A stretch of 64,000 nucleotides of DNA from an uncultured Paracoccaceae bacterium (GCA_951812305.1 CATOSB010000011.1:310001-374000); one strand, 5' to 3'; counted from the first letter of the stretch, positions 47,116-56,196 are shown. Notes: a model not told the origin generated them from the sequence alone. Made by a program: numbers and translations.

Positions 47116-47351
47116 CAGGAGGTCGCGCAGACAGTTGATTTTCCAGGGCGCTTTGCCCCGGAAATCGCGGCGATTTTCCAGGCTAATATCGGCTGGATTC
47201 CCAAAGACTTTTGTCGTGCTACACATATGGCTCTTTCGCAGCATTTTTTCCATTCAATTGATTGCCCTGGACAATGCCCTCCCACAACTTGACAAAGACA
47301 ACCGGAGTCTTGGTGGTCCCGGCCCGCTATCGTTACATCGAAGGATTTGCA

Positions 47352-47667
47352 GTGCCGAAGAAACCCTGCGCACATCCGGGCTGTTCCCGGCTGGTCGGTC
47401 TTGGGTCGGCATACTGTGAAGCCCACGCGGCGCAAGACAAGAGGGACCGGGACCGGCCAGCGGCCGCAAAGCGGGCCAGCCTTCCTTATCGCAAATGGTA
47501 CAAGCGCAAAGCATGGTGCGGCCCGGATGGACGGTGCGCCCGGCAGCTTGCGGCGGAACCTTTGTGTGCGCTGTGCCCGGAACATTCAAAGCAGTTGGCC
47601 ACCATCGCGGACCATGTTGTCCCGCACAATGGTGATCATGCCCTGTTCTGGTTCGGTAAACTGCAGT
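47352..47667 (+). pseudogene. Phage HNH endonuclease, C-terminally truncated
   Basis: GTG start with AAGGA 6 nt upstream. CAHPGCSRLVGLGSAYCEAH (zinc-binding Cys/His), SLPYRKWYKRKAWCGPDGRC, LCALCPEH and TIADHVVPHNGDHALFWFG (HNH core: D-H and H). The end of the domain, with the last His, is missing at about 47667, where AT-rich DNA and an IS4-like element follow. Related to the HNH pieces at 43424 and 50937. Confidence 0.75.
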
Positions 47668-47715
47668 CGTTGGGGTCGAGTGAGGCTGAGTGCAGAAAAC
47701 CACGTTAAGAAATTT

Positions 47716-47797
47716 AAAATCATTTGAAAACAATGAATTAAGAGGCTTGCAAATGCGCACAAAATTCGCAGAAAGCACAGCTATAAAAATCATTTGA
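47716..47797. repeat. AT-rich patch with 12-bp direct repeats
   Basis: AAAATCATTTGA occurs at 47716-47727 and 47786-47797 in a 130-bp AT-rich patch lying between the HNH fragment and the IS4-like remnant. No gene here; possibly an attachment site or an IS end. Confidence 0.35.
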
Positions 47798-47839
47798 TTA
47801 CAACGGGTTACTTTTCTTAGAGGGGTATTTTGCACTGAG

Positions 47840-48081
47840 CCCTAATGGACCCCACTATTGCCAAAAAGCGGGATGGGGATATCGAATTCGCTTGAAAGGC
47901 AACCTGACCTTACAGCACCAAGGTGGCGAGTTGTCTTGTGGTGAGATCAAGGACCTGATGCCCCAAGGCCTTATAAACGCAGAGCTTTATGGGTCGGGTG
48001 TGTTTACGAATATCGGCGTACTGCATGATGAAGGCCACCCTGAACCATGGATTATCGCGATGGATGCAAAGCCTTCGCAAT
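47840..48081 (+). pseudogene. IS4-like transposase (diverged relative), middle fragment left of nested IS4
   Basis: Codons for GYRIRLKGNLTLQHQGGELS, EIKDLMPQGLINAELYGSGV and HPEPWIIAMDAKPS. About 70% like the IS4 transposase at 22355 at the protein level. The coding continues after the nested IS4 at 49280 (TVLDYGLRWGIESM). The N-terminal half is missing. Confidence 0.85.
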
Positions 48082-49270
48082 CTTACCACCCTTCAAAATT
48101 TCCGGATCTGATTTGACGTTTGTCTGATCTGTGTGATTCAAGGAGTCTCCACTGCTGATATTGGAGGCTGGTTTGTTGGGAAATGTTTGTTTTTCAGAGC
48201 TTTATTCGAAGGTTGAGGCGGATTTTCAGGACCGCTTGCTCGGGTATCACAAGTCGCGCCGGGAGGGATTGTGCATCATAGCAAGCGTGATTTTGAACAC
48301 GCGCAGCGTCAATCTGATGGAAAATGCGGCTGCTCTGCCCCGCGATATCGGCTCTGTGGACCACCGCTATCAATACATTTCGCGGGTTCTGGGCAATCCT
48401 CACATCGATACTGATGAGATCATGCAGGCCTATGTTGGTGAAATTTTCCGCCGCCAGTGTGAGGCCGGAGAAACGATTGTGGTGGCCCTTGATCAAAGCA
48501 AGCTCAACGAAGGGCATGAGGTTTTGATGTTATCGGTGCGGATGCGGGATCGGGCCCTCCCGGTCGCCTGGCGTGTACGCCAGACCAAAGGGCCGATTGG
48601 ATGGCGCGTGCAACATGAGCTTTTGGAAGCAGTCCGCCCATGGCTCCCGGCGGATGCGCGTGTGTTGCTGGCGGGAGATCGGTTTTTGGAACCGCCCGAT
48701 TGGTCGCATGGTGCCAGGAGGCTGGATGGGACTACCGGCTGCGCATGAAGGGAAATATCACACTGCAACATCAGGGTGGCGAGATGATGACGCGCGAAAT
48801 TGCCCAACTGATGCCCGAAGGGCTTGTAAACGCTGAGCTTTACGGAACGGGCGTCTTTAGCAACATTGGAGTGCTTCACGAAGAGGGGCACAAAGAGCCT
48901 TGGATTATTGCCATGAATGCAGCACCGTCCGAGTACAAGGTGCTCGATTATGGAATGCGTTGGGGAATTGAAGCCATGTTCTCCGACTTCAAAACCCGGG
49001 GCTTTGAAATTACTCAAAGCCAGATCAAAAAGCCGGATCGATTGGCCCGCCTCATTTTGGTGCTGGCAATCGCCATGTACTGGGCTGTTTCAACCGGAGC
49101 AAACGAAGAGCACCACGTCGCAATACGCGGCGAAAAAAGGGGATTCGAAAAGCCCGAAGGTCCTTATGCTCTCTCTTCAAGACAGGCCTTCGTGCTATCC
49201 GACGATGCCTCGCAGGTTATGCCAAAATCCCCAAGCTCTGGGATGTCTGGCTAAATTGAAGGGTGGTAAG
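48082..49270 (+). mobile_element. IS4-family insertion sequence, copy 2 (nested)
   Basis: 1,189 bp with the same ends as the copy at 22339. Target duplication CTTCGCAAT (48073-48081 and 49271-49279) inside the diverged IS4 relative. Confidence 0.92.
48161..49254 (+). pseudogene. IS4-family transposase, copy 2, frameshifted
   Basis: Identical over nearly all its length to the 22355 gene, but TTTTATGG has become TTTTTGG near 48685, removing one base at the codons for DRFYGTARL, next to the second catalytic Asp. Two frames remain: 48161-48748 and 48640-49254. Inactive unless the frame is restored. Confidence 0.93.
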
Positions 49271-49279
49271 CTTCGCAAT

Positions 49280-49625
49280 ACACTGTTCTTGACTACGGGT
49301 TACGGTGGGGGATTGAATCTATGTTCTCGGACTTCAAGACCCGTGGGTTTGGCATCGCGCAAAGTCAGATCAAAAAGCCGGATCGACTGGAAAGGCTTAT
49401 TCTTGTCATGGCAATAGCCATGTATTGGGCCGTTTCAGCAGGTGCAGCGGATGAACAAATGGTCGCCCAAAGCGGAGAAAAAAGGGGGTTCGAAAAACCC
49501 GAAGATCACTCTGCTCCCTCTTCAAACAAGGCCTTCGCTTCCTGCGAAGATGCTTCATAGGTTACGAGAAAATCCCCAAACTGTGGAAACTGTGGAAAGT
49601 GTGGATTTTTTGAGGGGTGGTAAGC
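49280..49625 (+). pseudogene. IS4-like transposase (diverged relative), C-terminal fragment and IS end
   Basis: Continues the gene split at 48081: GLRWGIESMFSDFKTRGFGI (catalytic E), QIKKPDRLERLILVMAIAMY, and the C-terminus KAFASCEDAS at 49560. The right IS end is TTGAGGGGTGGTAAG at 49611-49625, a relative of the IS4 repeat. Confidence 0.85.
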
Positions 49626-49726
49626 TGCGGGACCAGGGGTCTATCCGCGCGTTTTTCATATGGTGCGTCGGTGCTGTCCAGGTCTGCCGGAAATGCCGTA
49701 AGCCGTTTCAAAGACGTGGTTTTCGG

Positions 49727-50431
49727 TCAGTGCGGGCGGTCCTGTGCGAAGACGGTCGCGAGGTCGGGCGCGTCCAGAACGGCATCCAGCCAGGCCTCGA
49801 TCCGATCGGGTTCGGCTGCGGCGATCCGCGTCTCGATGTCCCGGGGCAGGGGACCGAAACGGCGCTCCAACAGGCGTCCGAGGGTTTCCGCCTTGCCTTC
49901 CACTTTGCCTTCCGCCTTGCCTTTCGCTTCGCCCCTGGCCAATCCGCGCGCTTCGCCCGCTTTCAGGCCTTCCGCCTTGCCCTGTTCGAGCAGTGTTTCA
50001 GCAATGGTTCCCATAAGCGCCTCCAGTTCGTTATGGCCCCCGGTCCTGAGCGTGGCCCGCAGGGCGTCCAGGTCCACATTATAGACCCGCAGCACATATT
50101 CAAGAACCTGTCGCCGCAGATCGGTCCCCTCGGGCAGGCTCCCGGCGATCTCCGCCAGAAAGGCAAGGGCCTGCCGCCGCAGCGTGATGAACCCCGCCTT
50201 CAACGCGGCGTTGCGCGACAGCGCATCGATCTCCATGGCCCGCAGGTTGCGCAGGATATATCCCGCTCCGGGCAGGAAAGCGAGATCGGGATCATCGGTG
50301 GCGATCATGTCGCGCAGGCTGTCGGGTACGGTCCAGGGCGGCGCGCCATGATAGACGACCACCGGAATGATCGGGGGCAGGGCGCGGAGCCGGGCTGTTC
50401 CGGTTCCGGCGTAGCGCTTCCAGATGCGCAC
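49727..50431 (-). pseudogene. Rpn/YhgA-type nuclease-transposase family protein, N-terminally truncated
   Basis: About 235 codons of an Rpn-family (PD-(D/E)xK, recombination-promoting) protein: LPPIIPVVVYHGAPPWTVP, then helices and a long charged coiled coil (GKAEGLKAGEARGLARGEAKG ...) and a C-terminal LERRFGPLPRDIETRIAAAE. The N-terminal half, including the catalytic residues, is gone; the sequence upstream of 50432 belongs to a protease-like fragment. The coiled-coil region shows the EGKAEG-type amplification common in this family. Confidence 0.75.
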
Positions 50432-50439
50432 CATATAAA

Positions 50440-50507
50440 GCGTTTCTCAATCTTTGGGAATAATAATTTCCATCCTTTTTTGCGGGCATCATATTTTCTC
50501 CCTTCAA
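50440..50507 (-). pseudogene. Fragment related to the exported protease-like gene at 19110
   Basis: Reads MKGENMMPAKKDGNYYSQRL followed by RNAL; the gene at 19110 has MKVENMVVARKDENYYSPRL followed by RNPG. The DNA is about three-quarters identical over 70 bp and as AT-rich. It fuses directly to the Rpn fragment. Confidence 0.6.
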
Positions 50508-50514
50508 GGGGTAA

Positions 50515-50827
50515 GCAACAACTCTTGATCGAGGTTACGCTTGACCTGCATGATCTGCCGGGCTGTCATGTGGTCCCGCGCAAACTCCCGTATTTTGAGC
50601 CCGGATCTAAAATGCCGTTTCTACGTTGGGGTCGAGATAGCCTTACCCGTGCGCGGATTGCGAATAACCCCGGCCATTCGATTGTTCGACCACCCCATGG
50701 CCAGCAACATACTGACTTTACGGGCATTTTCCCCGGTCCTCCCGAACGTCGGTCGCCCGCGCGTTCGAGACTTGTCAAAAGCGACATTCCCGAAGAGGTC
50801 GACCGAGGTCGAATTTTCACGATCCAT
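50515..50827 (-). pseudogene. Phage small-terminase-like protein with in-frame amber codon
   Basis: MDRENSTSVDLFGNVAFDKS, RTRGRPTFGRTGENARKVSM, MAGVIRNPRTGKAISTPT, then TAG (50621-50623), then KRHFRSGLKIREFARDHM in the same frame. Family members read ISPxTLRKHFRxEL here, so TAG replaces a Leu codon. Homologous to 43664-43963. It follows an HNH fragment as in the first copy. Confidence 0.65.
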
Positions 50828-50828
50828 G

Positions 50829-50851
50829 AAAAAAAATCCCCGAATTCGGGG
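50829..50851 (-). promoter_or_regulatory. Hairpin with T8 run, second copy
   Basis: CCCCGAATTCGGGG plus A and eight T on the minus strand, 1-2 nt before the ATG of the small-terminase-like gene. Same layout as at 43638-43660. Confidence 0.6.
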
Positions 50852-50936
50852 GAGGCGGGTCCAGCCGTTCAGGGAGCTCGGCCTTTTGACCGCCCCCCCC
50901 TTTATTGATAGGTGTCGGTGAACGGGCGGTCAGTGC

Positions 50937-51081
50937 CGCCCGCGCTTCCCGATGCCTTGCTTGACCCTGTCGTGGTATGCCTTCGACACGGCCTGCAGGT
51001 TGTCTTCATCCCAAAACAGGTCCGGGCCGCCACGATGTGGCCGGACATGGTCGACCACCGGGCTTTTGGGTGCCGGATACT
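50937..51081 (-). pseudogene. Phage HNH endonuclease, C-terminal fragment
   Basis: MPIGKYPAPKSPVVDHVRPH, then RGGPDLFWDEDNLQAVSKAY and HDRVKQGIGKRGRH to the stop. From PVVDH on it is nearly identical to the C-terminus of the chimera at 43424-43558. The N-terminal zinc-binding part is replaced by a transposase fragment. Confidence 0.75.
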
Positions 51082-51111
51082 TGCCAATCGGCATCACGCC
51101 ACTTGCCTGCG

Positions 51112-51290
51112 GTGTCAGCCGACTTGCTGGCCGGCGGCTATCCCGAAGATAGCCACTTGATCCTGCACGCCATTGAGTGGCTCAACCGCGTCGCCAAGCG
51201 CCACAATATCAAGCTGCGTCAGGCCTTCACACGCAAAGCAACAAAGGCAAAGAAGGAAGCTGCACGGCTCTTGCACAACCGACGATTCCG
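51112..51290 (+). pseudogene. Transposase fragment, probably IS5-family
   Basis: About 60 codons: VSADLLAGGYPEDSHLILHA, IEWLNRVAKRHNIKLRQAFT, RKATKAKKEAARLL. It resembles the part of some IS5-type transposases after the second Asp, but too little remains to name a group. Both ends are broken. Confidence 0.45.
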
Positions 51291-51429
51291 TGGTGGACCG
51301 GGAGACGCTGAAACCGCATCACCGCCCCTCTTTGTGGGGTCCGCAAGTCCATCCCTGTAAGACGGTTGTGGTCTGGTTGTCGATCGGGTCAGGCCATGGC
51401 CTTATCAACCGTAAACCATGCGTCTTGGA

Positions 51430-51576
51430 ACCGTCATCCCCACAAGAGTCTCAGTACCGGCACCACCCCGGGGTTCAGATGCGATATCCCCACGAGGGTT
51501 CAGAAGCGTCGTTCCCATGGGTTTCAGAACCGACATCCCACGGGGTTCAGAAGTGTAATCCCCATGAAGGTGGGGA
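51430..51576 (+). repeat. Imperfect 23-27 bp tandem repeats
   Basis: Five to six copies of a unit like ATCCCCACGAGGGTTCAGAA (at about 51434, 51472, 51486, 51512, 51535, 51558). Each unit contains a short CCCC...GGGG palindrome. Together with the palindrome at 51663 they fill a 450-bp stretch (51361-51806) without a recognisable gene. Confidence 0.6.
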
Positions 51577-51662
51577 TCTCAGTCTTACCTTCTGTCGACC
51601 TGCCCATGCAGCACTTGCTTCTGGCCCGACCGGGGGCGGGTATCTGTTTGGCTTGGCATCGG

Positions 51663-51682
51663 ATTCCCGCCCTCGCGGGAAT
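51663..51682. repeat. REP-like extragenic palindrome
   Basis: ATTCCCGCCCTCGCGGGAAT followed by GACGG: a form common in proteobacterial intergenic repeats (CGTCATTCCCGCGxxGGCGGGAAT). Confidence 0.6.
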
Positions 51683-51806
51683 GACGGTCGGGCGCATATG
51701 CCAAGGGTGAAAACGTAGGGTGGGCCCCTGGCCCACCAAATCTGCTGCCCATTTCCCATCCTCGACTATCTGCGCTACCGTTCCCGCAGGCCATCACGGA
51801 GACAGA

Positions 51807-52980
51807 ATGCCCGAACTCAAGGATCGCGAAGCGTTAAAGGCGTGGCTGAAAGACAAGCCGCGCGCGGTCTCGGTCGCCATCGCAGCCCGGGCGGCCCTAC
51901 GGGTTTTGCCCCTGGTGAACATGCCACTGGACGAAGACCACGCCGAACGCCGTGCCGCCATCCTGTTGCCGGTTTTGCGTGCTATGGTTGTCGCCCGGTT
52001 CGCGGGCACATGGCCGAACCGGGCGACAGAGGTTATTGCCCACGCCGACGCCGCCACCGCCGCCTTCGCCGCCCACGCCGCCGCCTCCGCCTCCGTCACC
52101 GACGCCTTCGCCACCGCCCACGCCGCCGCCACCGCCCACGCCGCCTGGACGGCTGTCGCAGCCGATACCGATTGGCTGGTCGATAGCTCTATCACCGGCC
52201 CGCAAAACGACGACCCGGACTCCACCCAATGGTTCCCCGAACGGCTCATGCACCAACCGATTTGGGAGAAATCCCCGGATTGGGCCACAGAAAACTGGGC
52301 TGCCCTGAAATCCCACCTGATGTCTGCCGAAGAAGACTGGGATTTCTGGACAGATTGGTATCAGGATTGCGTCACGGGCCGCCCAGGCATCGAGGATCTG
52401 GAATTCGAAAAGACCCAGATCCCGAGCGACGACTGGGAAAAGGGCCCAGCCCATGTGAATGCGATCATCAAGGGAATGATTGGGAAATACGCCACGTCGC
52501 AATCCAGCGACACGACGGAAGGTAATCAAGATTCGACTGTCGATGACGCCCTCGCGTCCACCGAACTCCAATCGGCCCAAGCGGATTTCGAATATGACGC
52601 CCACGCCCATGCCATGCGCATGGTGCCGTTCGCGGATGATGTCCCGGACATATCCGACCCAGCCCAGCGCAGAGCGCTGGAAAACATGCTCTCTGAACTT
52701 GCGGATGGTGCGCAGGGTCTGGCCGAGGACTTTGCTGGCGCTAATGTCCGGTCATCCGTCCTGAATGCAACGCGGCGGTATGCCCAGGAAGCCAAACGTG
52801 ACGTTGAACGGGTCCGTCCCGGGCGCCTCTGGGACATTGGCGCGACGCTCCGTCAAGCTTGGACGAAGATGTTCGGCTCAGCATCGATGACCTCTTGCTT
52901 GGCACCCTTGAACGTCTTGTCGACAAGCATCAGGAACTGATGCGGGTTTATATGGCCAAGGCGCTGACGCGCTCCCGTCA
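51807..52980 (+). pseudogene. Unknown Ala-rich protein, 3' end frameshifted and cut by IS630-2
   Basis: Starts MPELKDREALKAWLKDKPRA with GGAG 6 nt upstream. Residues about 75-120 are almost only Ala/Thr/His/Ser (AAFAAHAAASASVTDAFATA), encoded by GCC-rich DNA, probably a helical linker; the following DWATENWAALKSHLMSAEED and EEDWDFWTDWYQDCVTGRP are Trp-rich. No membrane segment. The open frame stops at 52940, but a better C-terminus (SIDDLLLGTLERLVDKHQEL) is in another frame until IS630-2 at 52981, so one indel lies near 52850. Family unknown; similar Ala-rich proteins occur in Rhodobacteraceae. Confidence 0.5.
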
Positions 52981-53070
52981 TACCAAGGGTGCTTCAAAAT
53001 GACTCAGCTATGGATTTTGGGTACCGCCTGAGGTGCTGAGGTGATTCAAGATTGGCAAAGGAGACCACCG

Positions 53071-53580
53071 ATGCCAGCCAGGATACCGATGCGAGCCGAT
53101 TTTACCGCCAATGATCTGCGCAAGCTTGCCGCAGAGAGTTCTGATGCCCGGCAGAGCCGACGGCTTTTGTCGCTTGCCGCTATCGCCGATGGCATGTCGC
53201 GTGGGGCTGCGGCCCGCATTGGCGGGATGGACCGGCAAACGCTCAGGGACTGGGTGCTCCGTTTCAACGCTGATGGTCCAGCGGGGCTGCTGGATCGGCA
53301 GCGAGGAGGCTCGCGATCCCGCCTTGACAATGCGCAACTGGATGAACTGGCGGCTCTTGTCGAGACCGGTCCTGATCCTGAAAAGGACGGTGTCGTCCGC
53401 TGGCGGCGGGTCGATTTGAAGAATGTGATCAAGGCGCGTTTTGGCGTCGACTATCACGAGCGCCATGTGGGGCAGATTCTGCACAATCTGGGCTTTTCCC
53501 ACATCAGCGCACGCCCTCAGCACCCGGGGCAGGACGTGCAGGTCATTGAGGATTTCAAAAAAACTTCGGCGACAATCTGA
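53071..53580 (+). CDS. IS630-2 transposase copy 2, first frame
   Basis: Same as 44121-44630; A7 slip site at 53557-53563. Confidence 0.9.
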   Translation: MPARIPMRADFTANDLRKLAAESSDARQSRRLLSLAAIADGMSRGAAARIGGMDRQTLRDWVLRFNADGPAGLLDRQRGGSRSRLDNAQLDELAALVETGPDPEKDGVVRWRRVDLKNVIKARFGVDYHERHVGQILHNLGFSHISARPQHPGQDVQVIEDFKKTSATI

Positions 53581-53597
53581 AGGAGACGCTTCAGGGG

Positions 53598-54140
53598 GTG
53601 CCGCCGGACAAACCCGTCGAAATCTGGTTCCAGGACGAGATGCGTCTCGGTCAGAAGAACACCCGCGTCCGCCAGTGGGCACGCAAGGGCACACGGCCCC
53701 GCCAGCCCGCCGATCAGCGTTACCAAAATGCGTATCTTTTTGGCGCCATCTGCCCCGAACGCGGCACCGGCGCGGCGATCATGATGCCAGCAGCCGACAC
53801 CTATGCGATGCAGCGCCACCTGGAAGAAATCAGCAAAATTGTCTCCGATGGCGCCCACGCCGTCATCCTCATGGACCAAGCCGGCTGGCACACGACATCC
53901 GCTCTGGAAATCCCGCAAAACCTGTCGCTCATGTTTCTGCCGCCCAAATCACCAGAGCTGAATCCAACCGAAAACATTTGGCAATATCTCCGCCAGACAT
54001 GGCTCGCAAACCGGACGTTCGACACATATGACGCGATTCTCGACGCGGGGTGCGAGGCCTGGAACAACCTCATCGCAAGACCGCAAACCATCACATCCAT
54101 CGCAAGCCGCAACTGGGCGAAAGTCGGTCAGATTGAATAA
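53598..54140 (+). CDS. IS630-2 transposase copy 2, second frame (DDE)
   Basis: Same as 44648-45190: the DDE half, read after the -1 slip. Confidence 0.9.
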   Translation: MPPDKPVEIWFQDEMRLGQKNTRVRQWARKGTRPRQPADQRYQNAYLFGAICPERGTGAAIMMPAADTYAMQRHLEEISKIVSDGAHAVILMDQAGWHTTSALEIPQNLSLMFLPPKSPELNPTENIWQYLRQTWLANRTFDTYDAILDAGCEAWNNLIARPQTITSIASRNWAKVGQIE

Positions 54141-54289
54141 CCCTTGGTATCAGGTAGACCAAGTAGACCTGGCCGAAGACTTCAAAGCCGAAACTGGTGT
54201 TCCACAGCTTGGCCCTGTCGGAAAAGTCTCTGGACAGGATTGTGATGATTTGATTCAGTCTGCGTGAGTATTTTTTGGGGTGGCTGGCT

Positions 54290-54779
54290 ATGAAGCGTGA
54301 TCAGATTGAAATGTTTTCAACGTTGGATGGGCTTGTGTTGGCTGATCATCCGTACCGCAAGTTTGAAGCGGTTGTTGACCTGTGTGCTTTGGCAAAGCCT
54401 CTGGCAGCGCTTTATTCTGATCGCGGGCGCCCTGAATTGGGTGTCGGGCGTGCGTTTCGCATGCTGGTGCTTCAATTCCTTGAGGACATTTCCGATCGGG
54501 AGATGGAACGGTTCATGCGTGAGAACCTTGCAGCCAAATGGTTTTGCGGCTTTGGGCTCAGTGAGAAGACACCTGATCACTCGTTTTTCGGCGATTTCCG
54601 CAAGCGGTTGGGTCCAAAGGGGCTCATGGACATTTTCAATCGTCTGCGCGTCAGCTTGAAGGCTGCGGGTTTGATCCGGGAAGTGTTCACCTTTGTGGAT
54701 GCCAGCCAGCTGGTTTCGAAATTCTCGAACTGGAGTGATCGGGACAAAGCCATCGCCAAGGGTCTGGAGAAGTTCAACA
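54290..54779 (+). pseudogene. IS5/IS1182-like transposase, N-terminal part
   Basis: ATG start MKRDQIEMFSTLDGLVLADH with GGGG upstream; DUF772-type N-terminal domain (GRPELGVGRAFRMLVLQFLE, FCGFGLSEKTPDHSFFGDFR) and VFTFVDASQLVSKFSNW (first catalytic Asp). It stops at EKFNN (54779), where the TrlF-like fragment begins. The IS left end is near GTCGGAAAAGTCTC (54216). Overlaps in content with the C-terminal part at 61041, which has at least two base differences, so they come from two copies. Confidence 0.85.
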
Positions 54780-55251
54780 ACGCTTTTTCGGATGCGCCCG
54801 CCGCCAGTGTTTTGCGCCCCAAGCGAATAAGGTCATCGCGTGAGCATGTGAAGGTGTCGCCATGGGCTTCGAATTCGAGCCGCGCAAGCAGTCTTTCAGT
54901 TTCTTCCATATGATCCTCAGCATTGGGATCAATGAGGAGATGAATGTTGACGAAACCCGAGACCGCACGGGTGGTCAGGCGGAGCTCTATGTTTGGAAAG
55001 ATTGTCGTGACCTGTGCCAGCCTGCTGTCGGCTTTGCGCTTCAGCACCTCTCGATACGTGTCGAGAAGATAATAGTCGGTGACACCAAGCCCCTCAATAA
55101 TGGGGTGGCTGGTTTCTATGGCTGAGAGATACGTTTCCCATGCATCAGCGCCGCCAAACTGGTCATTGAGCGTTGTGCCAGGCGCATGGATATGTGGATC
55201 CCATCTTCGCCAGATCGATCCGTGTGTCAGAGTAGGGGCTGGCGCGTCCAT
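54780..55251 (-). pseudogene. TrlF-like PHP-domain AAA ATPase, N-terminal fragment
   Basis: 158 aa from ATG at 55251: GSIWRRWDPHIHAPGTTLND is the PHP start (D-x-H-x-H metal ligands), then GADAWETYLSAIETSHPIIE, GLGVTDYYLLDTYREVL, FPNIELRLTTRAVSGFVNIH and LLIDPNAEDHMEETERLL. TrlF-type proteins (about 900-1,000 aa, PHP then SMC/AAA-like ATPase) occur in defence-rich accessory regions. Everything after residue 158, that is the ATPase, is removed by the IS fragment. The role is inferred from the family name only. Confidence 0.6.
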
Positions 55252-55315
55252 TGTTGTTCTCGTTGTATGAAATATCGATAAGGAAATGCGAGTGGGGTGA
55301 ACCTGCTAAATGTAG

Positions 55316-55849
55316 TCACGTCGAAGCGATCTGAGCTTGGATCGCTTTCATTGACAGAAACATCCTGTTTGGATGCTGATCTGGGTCCAGCAGCGAAAAA
55401 CCGATTTTCTCGTAGAATGCCGAGCGTTCAGCGTGGTGCTGGTCTTCAAGCACGTCCAAGATGACTGCGGCGGCACCAATTTCGGCGGACACTGTGTAGG
55501 CGCGCGCAAGGGCATCTGCCATAAGTGCGCTGCCGAGACCTCTACCTTGCAAAGATAAATCGGTTCCGAGTGCGGCGAGATATATGGTCGGAATTGGGTG
55601 TCGTTCGCGCTTGGCCGCAAGGCCCGACGCAGATTTTGGATCAACAGAGTGCGCAGCCAGCCCGTAAAAGCCGGTCAGCGTACCGTCATCTGTGACAGAG
55701 CACCAAACGCGTAGCCTGTTTCGCTTAATCTGATCCGATATGCTCTCTTTGAACCATCGGTCCATGGCCGAAACACCACAAGAGAAGTTGGAGCGATCAT
55801 GCTTGGACGCATCAAACGGCTCTACGCGGAAACGGAATTCAGTCGTCAC
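55316..55849 (-). CDS. GNAT-family toxin of a type II toxin-antitoxin pair
   Basis: 177 aa from a GTG (55849) that overlaps the antitoxin stop in GTGACGACTGA; an ATG upstream at 55900 would overlap 62 nt. VEPFDASKHDRSNFSCGVSA, MDRWFKESISDQIKRNRLRV, LTGFYGLAAHSVD, IYLAALGTDLSLQGRGLGSA (acetyl-CoA loop Q/R-x-x-G-x-G/A) and FYEKIGFSLLDPDQHPNRMFL (catalytic Tyr). This is the TacT/AtaT pattern: it acetylates aminoacyl-tRNA and stops translation unless bound by the antitoxin. Intact. Confidence 0.85.
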   Translation of the reverse strand: MTTEFRFRVEPFDASKHDRSNFSCGVSAMDRWFKESISDQIKRNRLRVWCSVTDDGTLTGFYGLAAHSVDPKSASGLAAKRERHPIPTIYLAALGTDLSLQGRGLGSALMADALARAYTVSAEIGAAAVILDVLEDQHHAERSAFYEKIGFSLLDPDQHPNRMFLSMKAIQAQIAST

Positions 55850-56150
55850 GAAGGAGCTCAGATCGCCTTTTGAAGAGCTGTGCGAGGGCGTCATTGGCAA
55901 CTACCGGCTTGTCCACTGCTGCGGCGAACCGGTCGAAGGCATGATCGGCCAAAACGGACTGGTGGGTTGCAGACTCGATTGCCTGGGCCTCTCGATAAGC
56001 GACCGAGGTAATGAACGTGGAGGTATCCATGCCAATGGATCGGGCGGCTGCTTCGATTGCTTCCATGACGGACGGTTTGAATCGTAAATCCTTGCGGAAG
56101 GATTTGGGCTCGTGAATGCCTGCGGTACTGTCTGCGCCTGGTATCATCAT
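55839..56150 (-). CDS. DUF1778 (RHH) antitoxin
   Basis: 103 aa; ATG at 56150 with GAGGAG 4 nt upstream (an earlier in-frame ATG at 56180 lacks one). KSFRKDLRFKPSVMEAIEAA and RSIGMDTSTFITSVAYREAQ form the ribbon-helix-helix; the C-terminus (VVANDALAQLFKRRSELLRDD) is the toxin-binding tail of TacA-type antitoxins. Upstream partner and repressor of the GNAT toxin. Confidence 0.85.
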   Translation of the reverse strand: MMIPGADSTAGIHEPKSFRKDLRFKPSVMEAIEAAARSIGMDTSTFITSVAYREAQAIESATHQSVLADHAFDRFAAAVDKPVVANDALAQLFKRRSELLRDD

Positions 56151-56167
56151 AGGTCTCCTCGGCACCC

Positions 56168-56196
56168 AACATATGTACAACGTACGTACAAATCAA
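56168..56196 (-). promoter_or_regulatory. Toxin-antitoxin promoter with operator in the spacer
   Basis: Minus strand: TTGATT (-35, 56191-56196), a 17-bp spacer TGTACGTACGTTGTACA (56174-56190), and TATGTT (-10, 56168-56173). The spacer is a palindrome (TGTAC-N7-GTACA), a good RHH operator exactly between -35 and -10, so antitoxin binding would block RNA polymerase. Confidence 0.65.

Larger units (their letters stand above)
52983..54147 (+). mobile_element. IS630-family element IS630-2, copy 2
   Basis: 1,165 bp, flanking TA at 52981-52982 and 54148-54149. Apparently identical to 44033-45197 and in the same orientation, 8,950 bp apart. Confidence 0.93.

Noticed and set aside
43971..47211. Inverted GACAAAAGTCTTTGGG sequences (43971 plus strand, 47196 minus strand) as ends of a mobile element
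   Set aside because: Both can be read as the codons TKVFG at the start of a short frame, similarity ends after about 25 bp, and no flanking duplications are seen; noted as unexplained.
49442..50908. A 488-aa plus-strand frame over the Rpn fragment and phage genes
   Set aside because: It spans several unrelated genes on the other strand and an IS end; composition is that of antisense.
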